Notes: generated from the letters alone by a model not told the origin. 64,000 nt of DNA from Thauera humireducens (GCF_001051995.2 NZ_CP014646.1:1736001-1800000); one strand, 5' to 3'; shown: positions 34,686 through 45,206, counted from the first letter of the stretch. Made by a program: numbers and translations.

Positions 34686-35597
34686 CTAGATCCCGCCCGC
34701 CCAGTAACCGGGCTGGTTGTAGGCCGTCTTGAGATAGTCGATGAAGTGGCGCACCTTCGCCGGCAGATGGCGCTGCTGCGGATACACGGCCTGGATGTCG
34801 TAGCTCGGCACGGCAAACTCGTCGAGGACGGTGACCAGCTCGCCCCGCTTCAGCTCGGCCTGGATCTCCCAGGTCGAACGCCAGCCGACGCCCAGCCCTT
34901 GTCTGACCCATCCGTAGAGCAGCTCGCCATCATTGCAGGCGAGATCGCCCTCGACGCGTACCGCAAACAGACGGCCATCGCGCAGGAAGGTCCAGCCACG
35001 CTGCTGGCCGCCAGCCAGGTTGAAGGCCAGGCAATTGTGACGAGCGAGCTCCTCCGGCTGCCGCGGAACACCATGGCGCTCAAAATAGGCCGGCGTCCCG
35101 CACACCACGCGGCGGTTCGCGAAGAGCCGCACCGCGACGTAGTTGGGATCGGTCACTTCGCCGATGCGTATCGCCATGTCGTAACCTTCGCGCACGAGGT
35201 CGACCACGCTGTCGGTAAAGTTGAACGACATCCGCAGATCGGGGTGCAGCGCCTTGAACGCGGTCGCGTGCGGCGCAACATGACGCCTGCCAAAGGCCGC
35301 AGGGGCCGATACCACCAGGTGGCCGCGCACTGCGTTACGACCCGAGCTGATGCCGCGCTCGATTTCGTCGAAATCCCTTAGCAGCTGACGCGACTGGTCG
35401 AGAAACTGCTCGCCCAGGTCTGTCAGGCGCAGCCCGCGCGTCGAACGGTGCATGAGCTTCACGCCGAGCCGGGCTTCGAGCCCATCCAGGCGGCGCCCCA
35501 GAACGACCGGTGTCACCCCCTCGATCAGTGCGGCCGCCGCAAAGCTGCCCTTCTCGGCCACGAGGACGAAGCTGCGTATTTCCGTATACCGATCCAT
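34686..35597 (-). CDS. LysR-family regulator (CrgA/DsdC-like group)
   Basis: LysR-type regulator of 303 residues. The HTH is at about 1-60 (FVLVAEKGSFAAAALIEGVT, VVLGRRLDGLEARLG), with the linker HRSTRGLRLTDLGE, then an effector domain (GHLVVSAPAAFGRRHV; DMAIRIGEVTDPNYVAVRLFANRR; GLGVGWRSTWEIQAELKRGEL). The R-x-T-R...TDLG pattern is typical of the large subgroup to which CrgA-like proteins belong. Start MDRYTEIRSF chosen on family fit. It lies on the same strand as the deaminase gene (102 bp upstream), so it may regulate that gene or the divergent gcl operon; the target is not readable. Confidence 0.88.
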   Translation of the reverse strand: MDRYTEIRSFVLVAEKGSFAAAALIEGVTPVVLGRRLDGLEARLGVKLMHRSTRGLRLTDLGEQFLDQSRQLLRDFDEIERGISSGRNAVRGHLVVSAPAAFGRRHVAPHATAFKALHPDLRMSFNFTDSVVDLVREGYDMAIRIGEVTDPNYVAVRLFANRRVVCGTPAYFERHGVPRQPEELARHNCLAFNLAGGQQRGWTFLRDGRLFAVRVEGDLACNDGELLYGWVRQGLGVGWRSTWEIQAELKRGELVTVLDEFAVPSYDIQAVYPQQRHLPAKVRHFIDYLKTAYNQPGYWAGGI

Positions 35598-35699
35598 GCC
35601 CTGCCCTCCCATGGGTGCGAGCCGGCGTGCTGCCGACGATCGGCTGCGGCGCCGACGCAAGGGCGGGTCCAGCCTCGGCGGCGGCCCGCCAAGGTCCGC

Positions 35700-36167
35700 T
35701 CAGTCGCGGAACACTTGCTCGGCCTCGTCCTCGAGCGCCGGTCCATCCACCACCACGCCCCGCCGGCCGCGCGCCAGCACCTCACGGCAGCCCAGATGCA
35801 GCTCGTTCTCGGTGCGTGGCAGCGCGCCATAGTTGCGTTCGCTGCTGAGCGCATACACCAGTCGCCGAACACCGCTCCAGAATACGGCGCCTGCGCACAT
35901 GGCGCACGGTTCGGCGCTCGCGTAGACGGTGGCCCCTGCCAGGGTCCTGTCATCGAAGCGACCGCCGGCAATCCGCAGCAGGTTCATCTCGGCGTGACCA
36001 GTCACGTCATGACCGCTGGCCTGATCGTTCTCGGCTTCGGCCAGCACCGCCCCGTCAGCACCCACAAGCACGGCGCCGTAGGCCCCGTTGCCCTTGGCCT
36101 TGGCTGCGCGCGACAGCTCGATAGCTCTACGCAGATATCGAATATCGTCCTGATCGAGCGTCACCAT
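35700..36167 (-). CDS. Cytidine/guanine deaminase-family enzyme (guanine deaminase likely)
   Basis: Zinc deaminase of 155 residues of the CDA superfamily. The zinc site is H58-A-E60 (GHAEMNLL) and P-C88-x2-C91 (AEPCAMCAG). The length and the HAEMNLLR/EPCAMCAGA combination fit small guanine deaminases of the B. subtilis GuaD type or related nucleoside deaminases, rather than tRNA-adenosine deaminase. It would convert guanine to xanthine, feeding urate formation, which fits the surrounding purine genes. Start at 36167 has GAGGGTGAGG upstream. Divergent from gcl across about 290 bp of AT-richer DNA. Confidence 0.8.
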   Translation of the reverse strand: MVTLDQDDIRYLRRAIELSRAAKAKGNGAYGAVLVGADGAVLAEAENDQASGHDVTGHAEMNLLRIAGGRFDDRTLAGATVYASAEPCAMCAGAVFWSGVRRLVYALSSERNYGALPRTENELHLGCREVLARGRRGVVVDGPALEDEAEQVFRD

Positions 36168-36281
36168 ATCCTCACCCTCCTGATCGACGGCAAGCACGTC
36201 CGCCTACGAGCACGCCGCTCCACCGCACGTCTTGGCCAATAAATGGACGAAATTTTACGCGCTTACACGGCCGGCACCATT

Positions 36282-36294
36282 TGAGATCGCTTAT
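36282..36294 (-). promoter_or_regulatory. Recurrent ATAAGC motif, copy in the guaD-gcl gap
   Basis: Minus-strand ATAAGCGATCTCA (36294 to 36282), close to the two identical copies at 21167 and 34306. It lies in the divergent gap 36168-36460 between the deaminase and gcl genes. The same gap has another AT-rich patch at about 36353-36390 (ATACTATTTGTATCGATAG) that may hold the gcl promoter. Confidence 0.38.
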
Positions 36295-36460
36295 ACCGGA
36301 CATCATCCAGAACCAGGCGGCGGGCCTGTCCGTCTCCCGGTCGCTCGGGCATTCAATACTATTTGTATCGATAGAAGCGACGAATAGTGGGATTCAAGAA
36401 TGGCTAGCGACTCCCTAAGCTTTCGCCATCCCCCAACCAAAAATGGCAATGGAGAGACAG

Positions 36461-38236
<1,776 letters not shown>

Positions 38237-38298
38237 GCCCCTTTGCCGGGGGCGGTCCGTTCCGCGCCCGGCTGCAACCGATTACCGGAGACGAAGAA

Positions 38299-39078
38299 AT
38301 GCCGAAGTTCAACGCCAACCTGACGATGTTGTTCAACGAAGTGCCCTTCATCGACCGCTTCCAGGCAGCGGCGGAAGCCGGCTTCAAGGGCGTGGAGTTT
38401 CTCTTCCCCTACGCGTTCGACAAGCACGAACTCGCCGAGCGCCTCGACAAGCATGGCCTGGTCCAGGTGCTGCACAACCTGCCGGCCGGCAACTGGGAAG
38501 CCGGCGAACGGGGCATTGCCTGCCACCCGGATCGCGTTGGCGAGTTCCAGGACGGCGTCGGCCGCGCGATCGAGTACGCGACCGCGCTCGGCTGCAAGCA
38601 GGTTAACTGCCTGGCCGGCATCGCCCCCGCTGGCGTCGCCCCCGACACGCTTCACGAGACTTTCGTCGGCAACCTGCGCTTCGCGGCCGACAAGCTCGAA
38701 GCCGCCGGCATCCGCCTGCTGATCGAGCCGATCAACACCTTCGACATTCCGAGCTTCTACCTCAATCGCACGGCGCAGGCGATCGCGCTGATCGACACGG
38801 TCGGCTCCGGCAATCTCTACCTGCAGCACGACATCTATCACATGCAGCGGATGGAAGGCGAACTCGCCAACACCATCGCCAGGCACCTGCCCAGGATCGC
38901 CCACATGCAGATCGCCGACAACCCCGGGCGTAACGAACCCGGCACCGGAGAAATCAACTACGCCTGGCTGTTCCGCCACATCGACCAGCTGGGCTACGAC
39001 GGCTGGATCGGCTGCGAGTACAAGCCGGCCGCCGGCACCCGCGAGGGGCTGGGCTGGGTCACGGCGCTCGCGGGTTGA
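38299..39078 (+). CDS. hyi: Hydroxypyruvate isomerase
   Basis: TIM-barrel isomerase of 259 residues, the usual length for Hyi. Seen: KFNANLTMLFNEVPFIDRFQAAAEAGFKG at the N-terminus (split here by family motifs), HNLPAGNWEAGERGIAC, LLIEPINTFDIPSFYLN, LQHDIYHMQ and HMQIADNPGRNEPGTGEINY. It interconverts hydroxypyruvate and tartronate semialdehyde. It follows gcl with a 62-bp gap and has GGAGACG 8 bp before the ATG. Upstream frame extension into gcl is spurious. Confidence 0.94.
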   Translation: MPKFNANLTMLFNEVPFIDRFQAAAEAGFKGVEFLFPYAFDKHELAERLDKHGLVQVLHNLPAGNWEAGERGIACHPDRVGEFQDGVGRAIEYATALGCKQVNCLAGIAPAGVAPDTLHETFVGNLRFAADKLEAAGIRLLIEPINTFDIPSFYLNRTAQAIALIDTVGSGNLYLQHDIYHMQRMEGELANTIARHLPRIAHMQIADNPGRNEPGTGEINYAWLFRHIDQLGYDGWIGCEYKPAAGTREGLGWVTALAG

Positions 39079-39116
39079 GCCGCACAGCGACAGCTTCGAC
39101 AACAGGAGAAACGACA

Positions 39117-40001
39117 ATGACAAGCATCGGATTCATCGGCCTCGGCATCATGGGCACCCCCATGGCGGGACATCTGCTCGCAGCCGGCCACGCGGTCCAC
39201 ACCTACACCCGCGGCGACACGCCGAAGGCCCTGCTCGAGGCCGGCGCAAAACCCTGCGCCAACGGCGCGGAGGTCGCGCGCAACGCCGACATCATCATCA
39301 CCATGGTGCCCGACACGCCGCACGTCGAAGACGCCCTGTTCAACCCCGAGGGTGTCGCGGCCGGCCTGTCGAAGGGCAAGATCGTGGTCGACATGAGCTC
39401 GATCTCGCCGGTGGCCACCAAGGAGTTCGCCCGCCGCATCAACGCGCTCGGCTGCGAATACCTGGATGCCCCCGTCTCCGGTGGCGAGGTCGGCGCCAAG
39501 GCGGCCAGCCTCACCATCATGGTGGGCGGCAGCGAGGCAGCCTTCGACAGGGTCAAGCCGATCTTCGAGCTGATGGGCAAGAACATCACCCTGGTCGGCG
39601 GCAACGGCGACGGCCAGATCACCAAGGTCGCCAACCAGATCATCGTCGCCCTCAACATCGAGGCCGTGGGCGAGGCCCTGCTGCTCGCGGCCAAGGCCGG
39701 CGCGGACCCGGCAAAGGTCCGCCAGGCGCTGATGGGCGGCTTCGCCAACTCGCGCATCCTCGAGGTGCACGGCGAACGCATGGTCAAGCGCAGCTTCGAT
39801 CCGGGGTTCCGCATCGAACTGCACCAGAAGGACCTGAACCTGGCGCTCACCACCGCACGCCAGCTCGGCGTGTCGCTGCCGAACACGGCCACGGCGCAAG
39901 AGCTCTTCAATGCCTGCGCCGCGCATGGCGGTGCCAAGTGGGACCACTCGGCAATGGTGCGGGCGCTGGAGAAGATGGCCAACTACGAGATCGGCCAGTA
40001 A
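39117..40001 (+). CDS. glxR: Tartronate semialdehyde reductase
   Basis: Beta-hydroxyacid dehydrogenase of 294 residues. The NAD-binding motif IGFIGLGIMGTPMAGHL is at the N-terminus. The substrate motif DAPVSGGEVGAKAASLTIMVGG is near 120-140, and the catalytic lysine lies in GNGDGQITKVANQI (near 170). It reduces tartronate semialdehyde to D-glycerate. Start MTSIGFIGLG follows ACAGGAGAAA. Third gene of the glyoxylate operon, 38 bp after hyi. Two strong hairpins follow it. Confidence 0.95.
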   Translation: MTSIGFIGLGIMGTPMAGHLLAAGHAVHTYTRGDTPKALLEAGAKPCANGAEVARNADIIITMVPDTPHVEDALFNPEGVAAGLSKGKIVVDMSSISPVATKEFARRINALGCEYLDAPVSGGEVGAKAASLTIMVGGSEAAFDRVKPIFELMGKNITLVGGNGDGQITKVANQIIVALNIEAVGEALLLAAKAGADPAKVRQALMGGFANSRILEVHGERMVKRSFDPGFRIELHQKDLNLALTTARQLGVSLPNTATAQELFNACAAHGGAKWDHSAMVRALEKMANYEIGQ

Positions 40002-40014
40002 GCGGCCTTGCACC

Positions 40015-40128
40015 GGCGGGCGTCCCGGCTGCACGAGCGGCACGCCCGCCCCTGCCACCCATGGGGTATGAGACGCCGGCACCGACCGGCGTCCCCCCGG
40101 GCGGCACGCGCTCCCCGGCGTGCCGCCC
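40015..40128. terminator. Two tandem hairpins after glxR
   Basis: GGCGGGCGT (40015-40023) pairs perfectly with ACGCCCGCC (40042-40050), and GGGCGGCACGC (40099-40109) pairs perfectly with GCGTGCCGCCC (40118-40128, 8-nt loop). They lie in the 147-bp gap between glxR and the DUF3830 gene. No T-run follows. They may attenuate read-through or stabilise the upstream transcript, so the four downstream genes may be expressed less than gcl-hyi-glxR. Confidence 0.5.
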
Positions 40129-40148
40129 ACCTACTCAAGGAGATTCCG

Positions 40149-40571
40149 ATGCGTCACCTCGCCATCGATGTCGGTTCGTTCCGCTTCGTCGCCCGTATGG
40201 AGGAAAGCGCCGCGCCGAAGACCTGCGCCGCCTTTCTGGAACTGCTGCCCTTCTCCAACCAGGTGATCCACTCGCGCTGGAGCGGCGAGGCGGTGTGGGT
40301 GCCGCTCGGCGAGTTCGACACCGGGCTGGGCTTCGAGAACCACACCAGCCACCCCTCGCGCGGCGACATCCTCCTCTACCCGGGCGGATTTTCCGAGACA
40401 GAAATCCTCTTCGCATATGGCAGCAGCTGCTTCGCCAGCAAGATGGGGCAACTCGCGGGGAATCACTTCCTCACCGTGGTCGAGGGCGTCGACCAGCTCT
40501 ACGAAATGGGCCGGACCGTACTCTGGAAGGGCGCGCAAGCGAATCGCTTCTCCGACCTCGGCGCGCGCTGA
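40149..40571 (+). CDS. DUF3830 (cyclophilin-like fold) protein
   Basis: Protein of 140 residues that fits DUF3830, a cyclophilin-like fold family of unknown function. Seen: GSFRFVARMEESAAPKTCAAF, IHSRWSGEAVWVPLG, SHPSRGDILLYPGG, ILFAYGSSCFASKMGQLAGN. No peptidyl-prolyl isomerase catalytic set is obvious. It sits between glxR and glycerate kinase, so a role in glyoxylate, hydroxypyruvate or purine-derived metabolism is likely, but the reaction is unknown. AAGGAG precedes the ATG at 40149; the longer frame upstream crosses the two hairpins and is rejected. Confidence 0.8.
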   Translation: MRHLAIDVGSFRFVARMEESAAPKTCAAFLELLPFSNQVIHSRWSGEAVWVPLGEFDTGLGFENHTSHPSRGDILLYPGGFSETEILFAYGSSCFASKMGQLAGNHFLTVVEGVDQLYEMGRTVLWKGAQANRFSDLGAR

Positions 40572-40649
40572 CGCAGCGCGCGGCACCGCCCACGTGCGTC
40601 AGCGACGTCGACGCACCGCAGTCATTAGGCTCAAAGCACAGGATCCAGC

Positions 40650-41912
40650 ATGAACACCTCACCGCGCGAACTGCTCGCCGCCATGTTCAACGCGGCCGTC
40701 CAGGCAGCCCAGCCCGCACACTGCATCCCCCGGTTTCTTCCGGCGCCCCCCAAGGGCCGCACGCTGGTGATCGGCGCCGGCAAGGCCTCCGCCGCCATGG
40801 CGCAGGCACTCGAGCGGGCCTGGACCGGCCCGCTCTCCGGTCTCGTCGTCACCCGCTACGGCTACGCCGTGCCCTGCGAACGCATCGAGATCGTCGAGGC
40901 GTCCCACCCGGTTCCCGACGCCGCCGGCCTCGGTGCCGCCCGGCGCATGCTTGAACAGGTGCGTGGCCTGACCGAGGACGATCTCGTGATCTGCCTGATC
41001 TCCGGTGGCGGCTCCGCCCTGCTGCCCCTTCCGGGAGAAGGCATCGAGCTCGCCGACAAGCAGGCGATCAACCGCGCACTGCTTCGGTCCGGCGCCACGA
41101 TCTCGGAGATGAATTGCGTCCGCCGCCACCTCTCCGGCATCAAGGGCGGGCGTCTGGCCGCCGCCTGCCACCCGGCGCGGGTGGTCAATCTCCTGATCTC
41201 GGATGTTCCCGGCGACGATCCGGTCGATATCGCATCCGGCCCCACCGTGGCCGATCCGACCACCTGTGCGGACGCGCTCGATATCGTCCGCCGCTACGGC
41301 ATCGAACTTCCGCCCGGCGCGTGGCGGCTGCTGGAAAGCGGCGCGGGCGAGACCGTCAAGCCCGGCGATGACCGGCTCGCCCGCGTCGTCACCCACCTGA
41401 TCGCGACACCCCAGATGGCGCTCAAGGCCGCCGCCAAGGTCGCCGCGCTCGAAGGCGTGACGCCCGTCCTGCTCGGCGACAGCATCGAAGGCGAAGCGCG
41501 CGAGGTGGGCAAGGTGATGGCCGGCATCGCGCTCCAGACCCGACACCAGCGGCAGCCCGTACCCCCGCCGTGCGTACTGCTCTCGGGCGGCGAGACCACC
41601 GTGACCGTGCGCGGCGCGGGCCGCGGCGGACGCAACGTCGAGTTCCTGCTCTCGCTGGCGCTCGCGCTCGACGGCACCCCCGGCGTCCATGCCGTCGCCG
41701 GCGACACCGACGGCGTGGACGGTCTAGAGGAGATCGCCGGCGCCTTCGTCGCCCCCGACACGCTGTCGCGGGCCTGGGCAAAGGGCATTCGCCCGCGTGA
41801 CAGACTGGACGACAACGATGGCCATGGCTTTTTCGAGGCGCTCGGCGACTCGCTCGTCACCGGGCCGACCCTGACCAACGTGAATGACTTCCGCGCCATC
41901 CTGATTACGTGA
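40650..41912 (+). CDS. Glycerate kinase, MOFRL (TtuD/GckA) type
   Basis: MOFRL-family glycerate kinase of 420 residues. Seen: LVIGAGKASAAMAQALE, CLISGGGSALLPLPGEGI, MNCVRRHLSGIKGGRLA, LLISDVPGDDPVDIASGPT, and the C-terminal MOFRL domain (LSGGETTVTVRGAGRGGRN, AGDTDGVDG). It phosphorylates D-glycerate, typically to 2-phosphoglycerate, the step after GlxR. The substrate for pyruvate kinase encoded in the same run is reached through enolase, which is not in the window. It begins 78 bp after the DUF3830 gene. Confidence 0.94.
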   Translation: MNTSPRELLAAMFNAAVQAAQPAHCIPRFLPAPPKGRTLVIGAGKASAAMAQALERAWTGPLSGLVVTRYGYAVPCERIEIVEASHPVPDAAGLGAARRMLEQVRGLTEDDLVICLISGGGSALLPLPGEGIELADKQAINRALLRSGATISEMNCVRRHLSGIKGGRLAAACHPARVVNLLISDVPGDDPVDIASGPTVADPTTCADALDIVRRYGIELPPGAWRLLESGAGETVKPGDDRLARVVTHLIATPQMALKAAAKVAALEGVTPVLLGDSIEGEAREVGKVMAGIALQTRHQRQPVPPPCVLLSGGETTVTVRGAGRGGRNVEFLLSLALALDGTPGVHAVAGDTDGVDGLEEIAGAFVAPDTLSRAWAKGIRPRDRLDDNDGHGFFEALGDSLVTGPTLTNVNDFRAILIT

Positions 41913-41947
41913 CTGCCGATTCATCAGAACCAAGGAGGAGACACCCC

Positions 41948-42364
41948 ATGAGAAGCACGAAACTGCTGACGCTGGACGACGTGAAGCGCATCGCGGCCGC
42001 GGCGGAATCCGAAGCGCGCAGCAACAACTGGGCCGTCAGCATCGCCGTGTGCGATGCCGGCGGGCATCCGCTCTGGCTGCAGCGCCTGGACGACGCGCCG
42101 CCGATGAGTGCCTTGGTGGTGCCGGAGAAGGCACGCACCTGCGTGCTGAGCGGCAAGCCCAGCCGCACCTACGAGGACATGGTCAACAACGGTCGCTTCG
42201 CTGCGCTGAAGATGCCGGTCGTGCCGCTCGAAGGCGGCGAGCCCATCATCGTCGAGGGCACGGTGATCGGGGCCGTGGGGGTATCCGGTGTCCGCTCGGG
42301 CGAGGACGCCCAGGTCGCACGTGCCGGGATCGCTGCCCTCACCACAGTCAAGGAGGCCACATGA
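41948..42364 (+). CDS. Cytoplasmic GlcG/HbpS-like protein
   Basis: GlcG (DUF336) protein of 138 residues without a signal peptide, unlike its paralogue at 30524-31012. Seen: LTLDDVKRIAAAAESEA, VSIAVCDAGGHPLWLQRLDDAPP, VPEKARTCVLSGKPS and VIGAVGVSGVRSGEDAQVA. GlcG proteins often lie in glycolate/glyoxylate operons and their function is unknown. It shares a 4-bp ATGA overlap with the pyruvate kinase gene, so they are translationally coupled. AAGGAGGAGA precedes the ATG. Confidence 0.88.
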   Translation: MRSTKLLTLDDVKRIAAAAESEARSNNWAVSIAVCDAGGHPLWLQRLDDAPPMSALVVPEKARTCVLSGKPSRTYEDMVNNGRFAALKMPVVPLEGGEPIIVEGTVIGAVGVSGVRSGEDAQVARAGIAALTTVKEAT

Positions 42365-43779
42365 AACGCGAACGACGTGCCCGGATCCTCGCCACCCTGG
42401 GTCCTGCCAGTTCCTCCCTCGAGAGCATCCGCGCCTTGGCCGAGGCCGGCGCCGACGTCTTTCGCCTGAACTTCAGCCATGGCTCGCACGCGGACCACGC
42501 CGAGCGCCTTCAGCTGATCCGCCGGGTCGAGCAGGAACTCGAACGCCCGATCGGCGTGCTGATGGATCTCCAGGGCCCGAAGCTGCGTGTCGGCCGCTTT
42601 GCCGACGGCAAGGTCACGTTGAAGGCGGGCACGTCCTTCCGCCTCGACCTGTCGCCCGAAGACGGCAACGAGACGCGTGTCAGCCTGCCGCATCCCGAGA
42701 TTTTCGCCGCCCTGGAACGCGGCACCGAACTGCTGCTCGACGACGGCAAGCTGCGCCTGCGGGTGGAGTCCTTCGGCCCGGACTTTGCCGAGACCGTGGT
42801 GATCGTGGGCGGCGTCCTGTCCGATCGCAAGGGCGTCAACGTGCCGGGGGTGGTGCTCCCCATTTCGCCGCTCACCGCCAAGGACCGTGCCGACCTCGCG
42901 TTCGGGCTGTCGCTGGGCGTCGACTGGGTCGCCCTGTCCTTCGTCCAACGCCCGGAGGACATCCGCGAGACACGCGAACTCGTGGGCGACCGTGCCTGGA
43001 TCATGGCCAAGCTCGAAAAACCCGCCGCGATCGACCAGCTCGAGCCCATCGTGGCCCTCGCCGACGGCATCATGGTGGCGCGCGGCGACCTTGGCGTCGA
43101 GCTGCCGCCGCAGCAGGTACCCGTGCTGCAGCGGCGCATCGTGCGGGCGGCGCGTGCAGCCGGCCGGCCGGTGGTCGTCGCCACGCAGATGCTCGAATCG
43201 ATGATCAGCGCGCCCGTCCCCACCCGTGCCGAAGCCTCCGATGTCGCCACGGCCGTCTACGATGGTGCCGACGCCGTAATGCTCTCGGCCGAGTCGGCCT
43301 CGGGCCAGTATCCGGTCGAAGCGGTCAGCATCATGCACCGCATCATCTGCGAGGTCGAAAAGGATCCGGCTTACCGGGAGGGGCTCGAGGCAAGCCACAG
43401 CCCCGCCGCCGCCAACACGCCGGACGCCATCTGCTGCGCGCTGCGGCGCGTGGCGGACCTGCTCGAGCCGGCCGCGACCGTGACCTACACGACCTCGGGG
43501 TTCTCCTGCCTGCGCGCCAGCCGGGAGCGCCCGAAGGCGCCCATCCTTGCACTGACGCCGCATGTGGGTACCGCGCGCCGGCTCTCGCTTGTCTGGGGCG
43601 TCCATCCGGTTCCGTTCGAGGAAGTCCACGATGTCGCCGAGATGGTCGAACATGCCGGGGCCGCGGCGGTCCGTCAGGCGTTCGCCAATCCCGGCGACGT
43701 CGTTGTCGTGATCGCCGGGATTCCCTTCGGACACAGCGGCAGCACGAACCTGCTGCACGTGTTGCGGATTCCCGCCTGA
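42361..43779 (+). CDS. Pyruvate kinase (TtuE-like)
   Basis: Pyruvate kinase of 472 residues. Seen: RARILATLGPASSS, FRLNFSHGSHADH, GVLMDLQGPKLRVG, the active-site signature WIMAKLEKPAAIDQLEPIVALADGIMVARGDLGVELP (shown here as its well-known parts: MAKLEKP, MVARGDLG), VVVATQMLESMI and VMLSAESASGQYPVEAV. It makes pyruvate and ATP from phosphoenolpyruvate, closing the glyoxylate-to-pyruvate route. Analogous to TtuE of tartrate and GlxR pathways and probably a pathway-specific isozyme. The start overlaps the GlcG stop. Last gene of the operon. Confidence 0.95.
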   Translation: MKRERRARILATLGPASSSLESIRALAEAGADVFRLNFSHGSHADHAERLQLIRRVEQELERPIGVLMDLQGPKLRVGRFADGKVTLKAGTSFRLDLSPEDGNETRVSLPHPEIFAALERGTELLLDDGKLRLRVESFGPDFAETVVIVGGVLSDRKGVNVPGVVLPISPLTAKDRADLAFGLSLGVDWVALSFVQRPEDIRETRELVGDRAWIMAKLEKPAAIDQLEPIVALADGIMVARGDLGVELPPQQVPVLQRRIVRAARAAGRPVVVATQMLESMISAPVPTRAEASDVATAVYDGADAVMLSAESASGQYPVEAVSIMHRIICEVEKDPAYREGLEASHSPAAANTPDAICCALRRVADLLEPAATVTYTTSGFSCLRASRERPKAPILALTPHVGTARRLSLVWGVHPVPFEEVHDVAEMVEHAGAAAVRQAFANPGDVVVVIAGIPFGHSGSTNLLHVLRIPA

Positions 43780-43803
43780 ACCGGCGCCACCGCGCCTGAC
43801 GCG

Positions 43804-44262
43804 CTACGCGGGCCGCGAACTCGCTTCATCGCGGCCCAGAACGGATGAGAGTATCCGCGACCGCGTCGCCACGATCCTCCAGGCGCCGTCGATGCGGCGG
43901 TACTCGTCGTCGTACATCACGCCCAGCCGGCGGGTCGCACCGGATTCGGCGTCGAGGTTGAAGTAGGCCAGCGACCAGCGACCGCGCGCGTGGTCGTCTG
44001 AAAGCAGCTCGATCTCGGGATTGGCACCGTGGTGGCTGTCGCGCACGCGCGGGTGGCAGGCGAGCGACTGGTAGAGGGCGACGAAGCTGTCGCGGTCCTC
44101 GAAGCGGCCGACGGCCTCGTAGTCGACGACGATCAGGCCGGTGGCGAAACAGTCGCGGATCGTCTCGACTTCCTTGAGGTCGCAGGCGTTGAGGTAGCGG
44201 TGCTTGAGCTGGCGGATGGCTTCCAGCGCCTCGAGCCGCGCGATGCGTTGTTCAAGCGTCAT
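43804..44262 (-). CDS. SnoaL-like / NTF2-fold protein
   Basis: Protein of 152 residues with the NTF2/SnoaL fold. Seen: IARLEALEAIRQLKHRYLNACD, the central VVDYEAVGRFEDRDSFVALYQS and RLGVMYDDEYRRIDGAWRIVATR. Members act as polyketide or steroid cyclases, ketosteroid isomerase-like enzymes or ring dehydratases; in steroid clusters they may hydrate, dehydrate or isomerise intermediates. The exact function is unknown. It is the last gene of the minus-strand steroid unit and lies 10 bp after the SDR gene; convergent with pyruvate kinase. Confidence 0.78.
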   Translation of the reverse strand: MTLEQRIARLEALEAIRQLKHRYLNACDLKEVETIRDCFATGLIVVDYEAVGRFEDRDSFVALYQSLACHPRVRDSHHGANPEIELLSDDHARGRWSLAYFNLDAESGATRRLGVMYDDEYRRIDGAWRIVATRSRILSSVLGRDEASSRPA

Positions 44263-44272
44263 CGCACGCTCC

Positions 44273-45154
44273 TCAGCTCACTCGCGCCGGATGGAAGGCG
44301 CACGGCGCGCCGAGGATGTTGCGCCAGGTCGGCGGCTCGCGGCCGTCCTCGTCGCGCACGCCGTAACGCTGCGCGAGTTCGGCGACGATCTGCGTGCGGC
44401 CGGACAGCTCGGAAAGTCCGGGGTCGCGCCACAGCGCATGGATGACCCGCCCGACGAACTGCGGGCTCTCGCTGCGCGCCATGAAGTCGCCATAGGCATC
44501 GCCACGCAGGCGGGCGGCGATCTCGGTGCGTTCGGTGCGCTGCACGCCCAGCCAGAGCGAGACCGCCGCCACGCCGCTGCCTTCGAAATCCACCGCCATG
44601 TCGGCCGCCATCTTGTCGCAGCCGGCCTTCTGCGCACCATAGGCGGGACCGTGCATGTAGCAGCCGGCGCCGTACGAGGACGTGAAGGCGACGAGCCCCC
44701 GCCCGGCGGCGATCAGCAGCGGTGCCGCATGCCAGGCGGCGACGTAGTTCGAGCGCAGGCCGACGCCGAACATGTCGGCCTGGGCGAGCGGTTTGGTCCA
44801 GAACGGGCCGGGCTCGATCAGGCTGTCGTCGATGCAGAGCGCGTTGTTGACCAGGATGTCGAGCCGGCCGTGCTCGTTCGCGATGCGCGCGAACAGCGCC
44901 TTCACCTGCGCGTCGTCGGCATGGTCGCATGGCACCGCGATGCCCTGCCCGCCCGCGGCGGTAACCGCAGCGGCGGCGTCGTGGATGGTGCCGTGCAGCG
45001 GCGTGTCGCCGATGCGGGAGGCGCCTTCGGTGGTGCTGCGTCCGGTCAGGTAGACCGTCATGCCGGCCGCGCCGAGCGCTTCGGCCACGCCCCGGCCCAC
45101 ACCGCGGCTGGCGCCGGTAACGAGGGCGACGCCCTGAGAGGCGGATGTATTCAT
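44273..45154 (-). CDS. Short-chain dehydrogenase, long variant
   Basis: SDR of 293 residues. The cofactor motif is TGASRGVGRG (near 13-22). NNAL replaces the usual NNAG (near 98), and the active-site region has SSYGAGCYMHGPAYGAQKAG with Tyr-x-x-x-Lys. The C-terminal 40 residues (RDPGLSELSGRTQIV...FHPARVS) are longer than usual and resemble DHRS1-like SDRs. Substrate unknown, possibly a steroid hydroxyl or keto group. Start MNTSASQ is favoured since the upstream extension is Arg-rich and overlaps the gap. Between a SnoaL-like and another SDR gene. Confidence 0.85.
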   Translation of the reverse strand: MNTSASQGVALVTGASRGVGRGVAEALGAAGMTVYLTGRSTTEGASRIGDTPLHGTIHDAAAAVTAAGGQGIAVPCDHADDAQVKALFARIANEHGRLDILVNNALCIDDSLIEPGPFWTKPLAQADMFGVGLRSNYVAAWHAAPLLIAAGRGLVAFTSSYGAGCYMHGPAYGAQKAGCDKMAADMAVDFEGSGVAAVSLWLGVQRTERTEIAARLRGDAYGDFMARSESPQFVGRVIHALWRDPGLSELSGRTQIVAELAQRYGVRDEDGREPPTWRNILGAPCAFHPARVS

Positions 45155-45206
45155 CGATTCTCCATCGGAACGAGATCGGGGCATGCGGCGCCCCGGTGCC
45201 AGCCCG

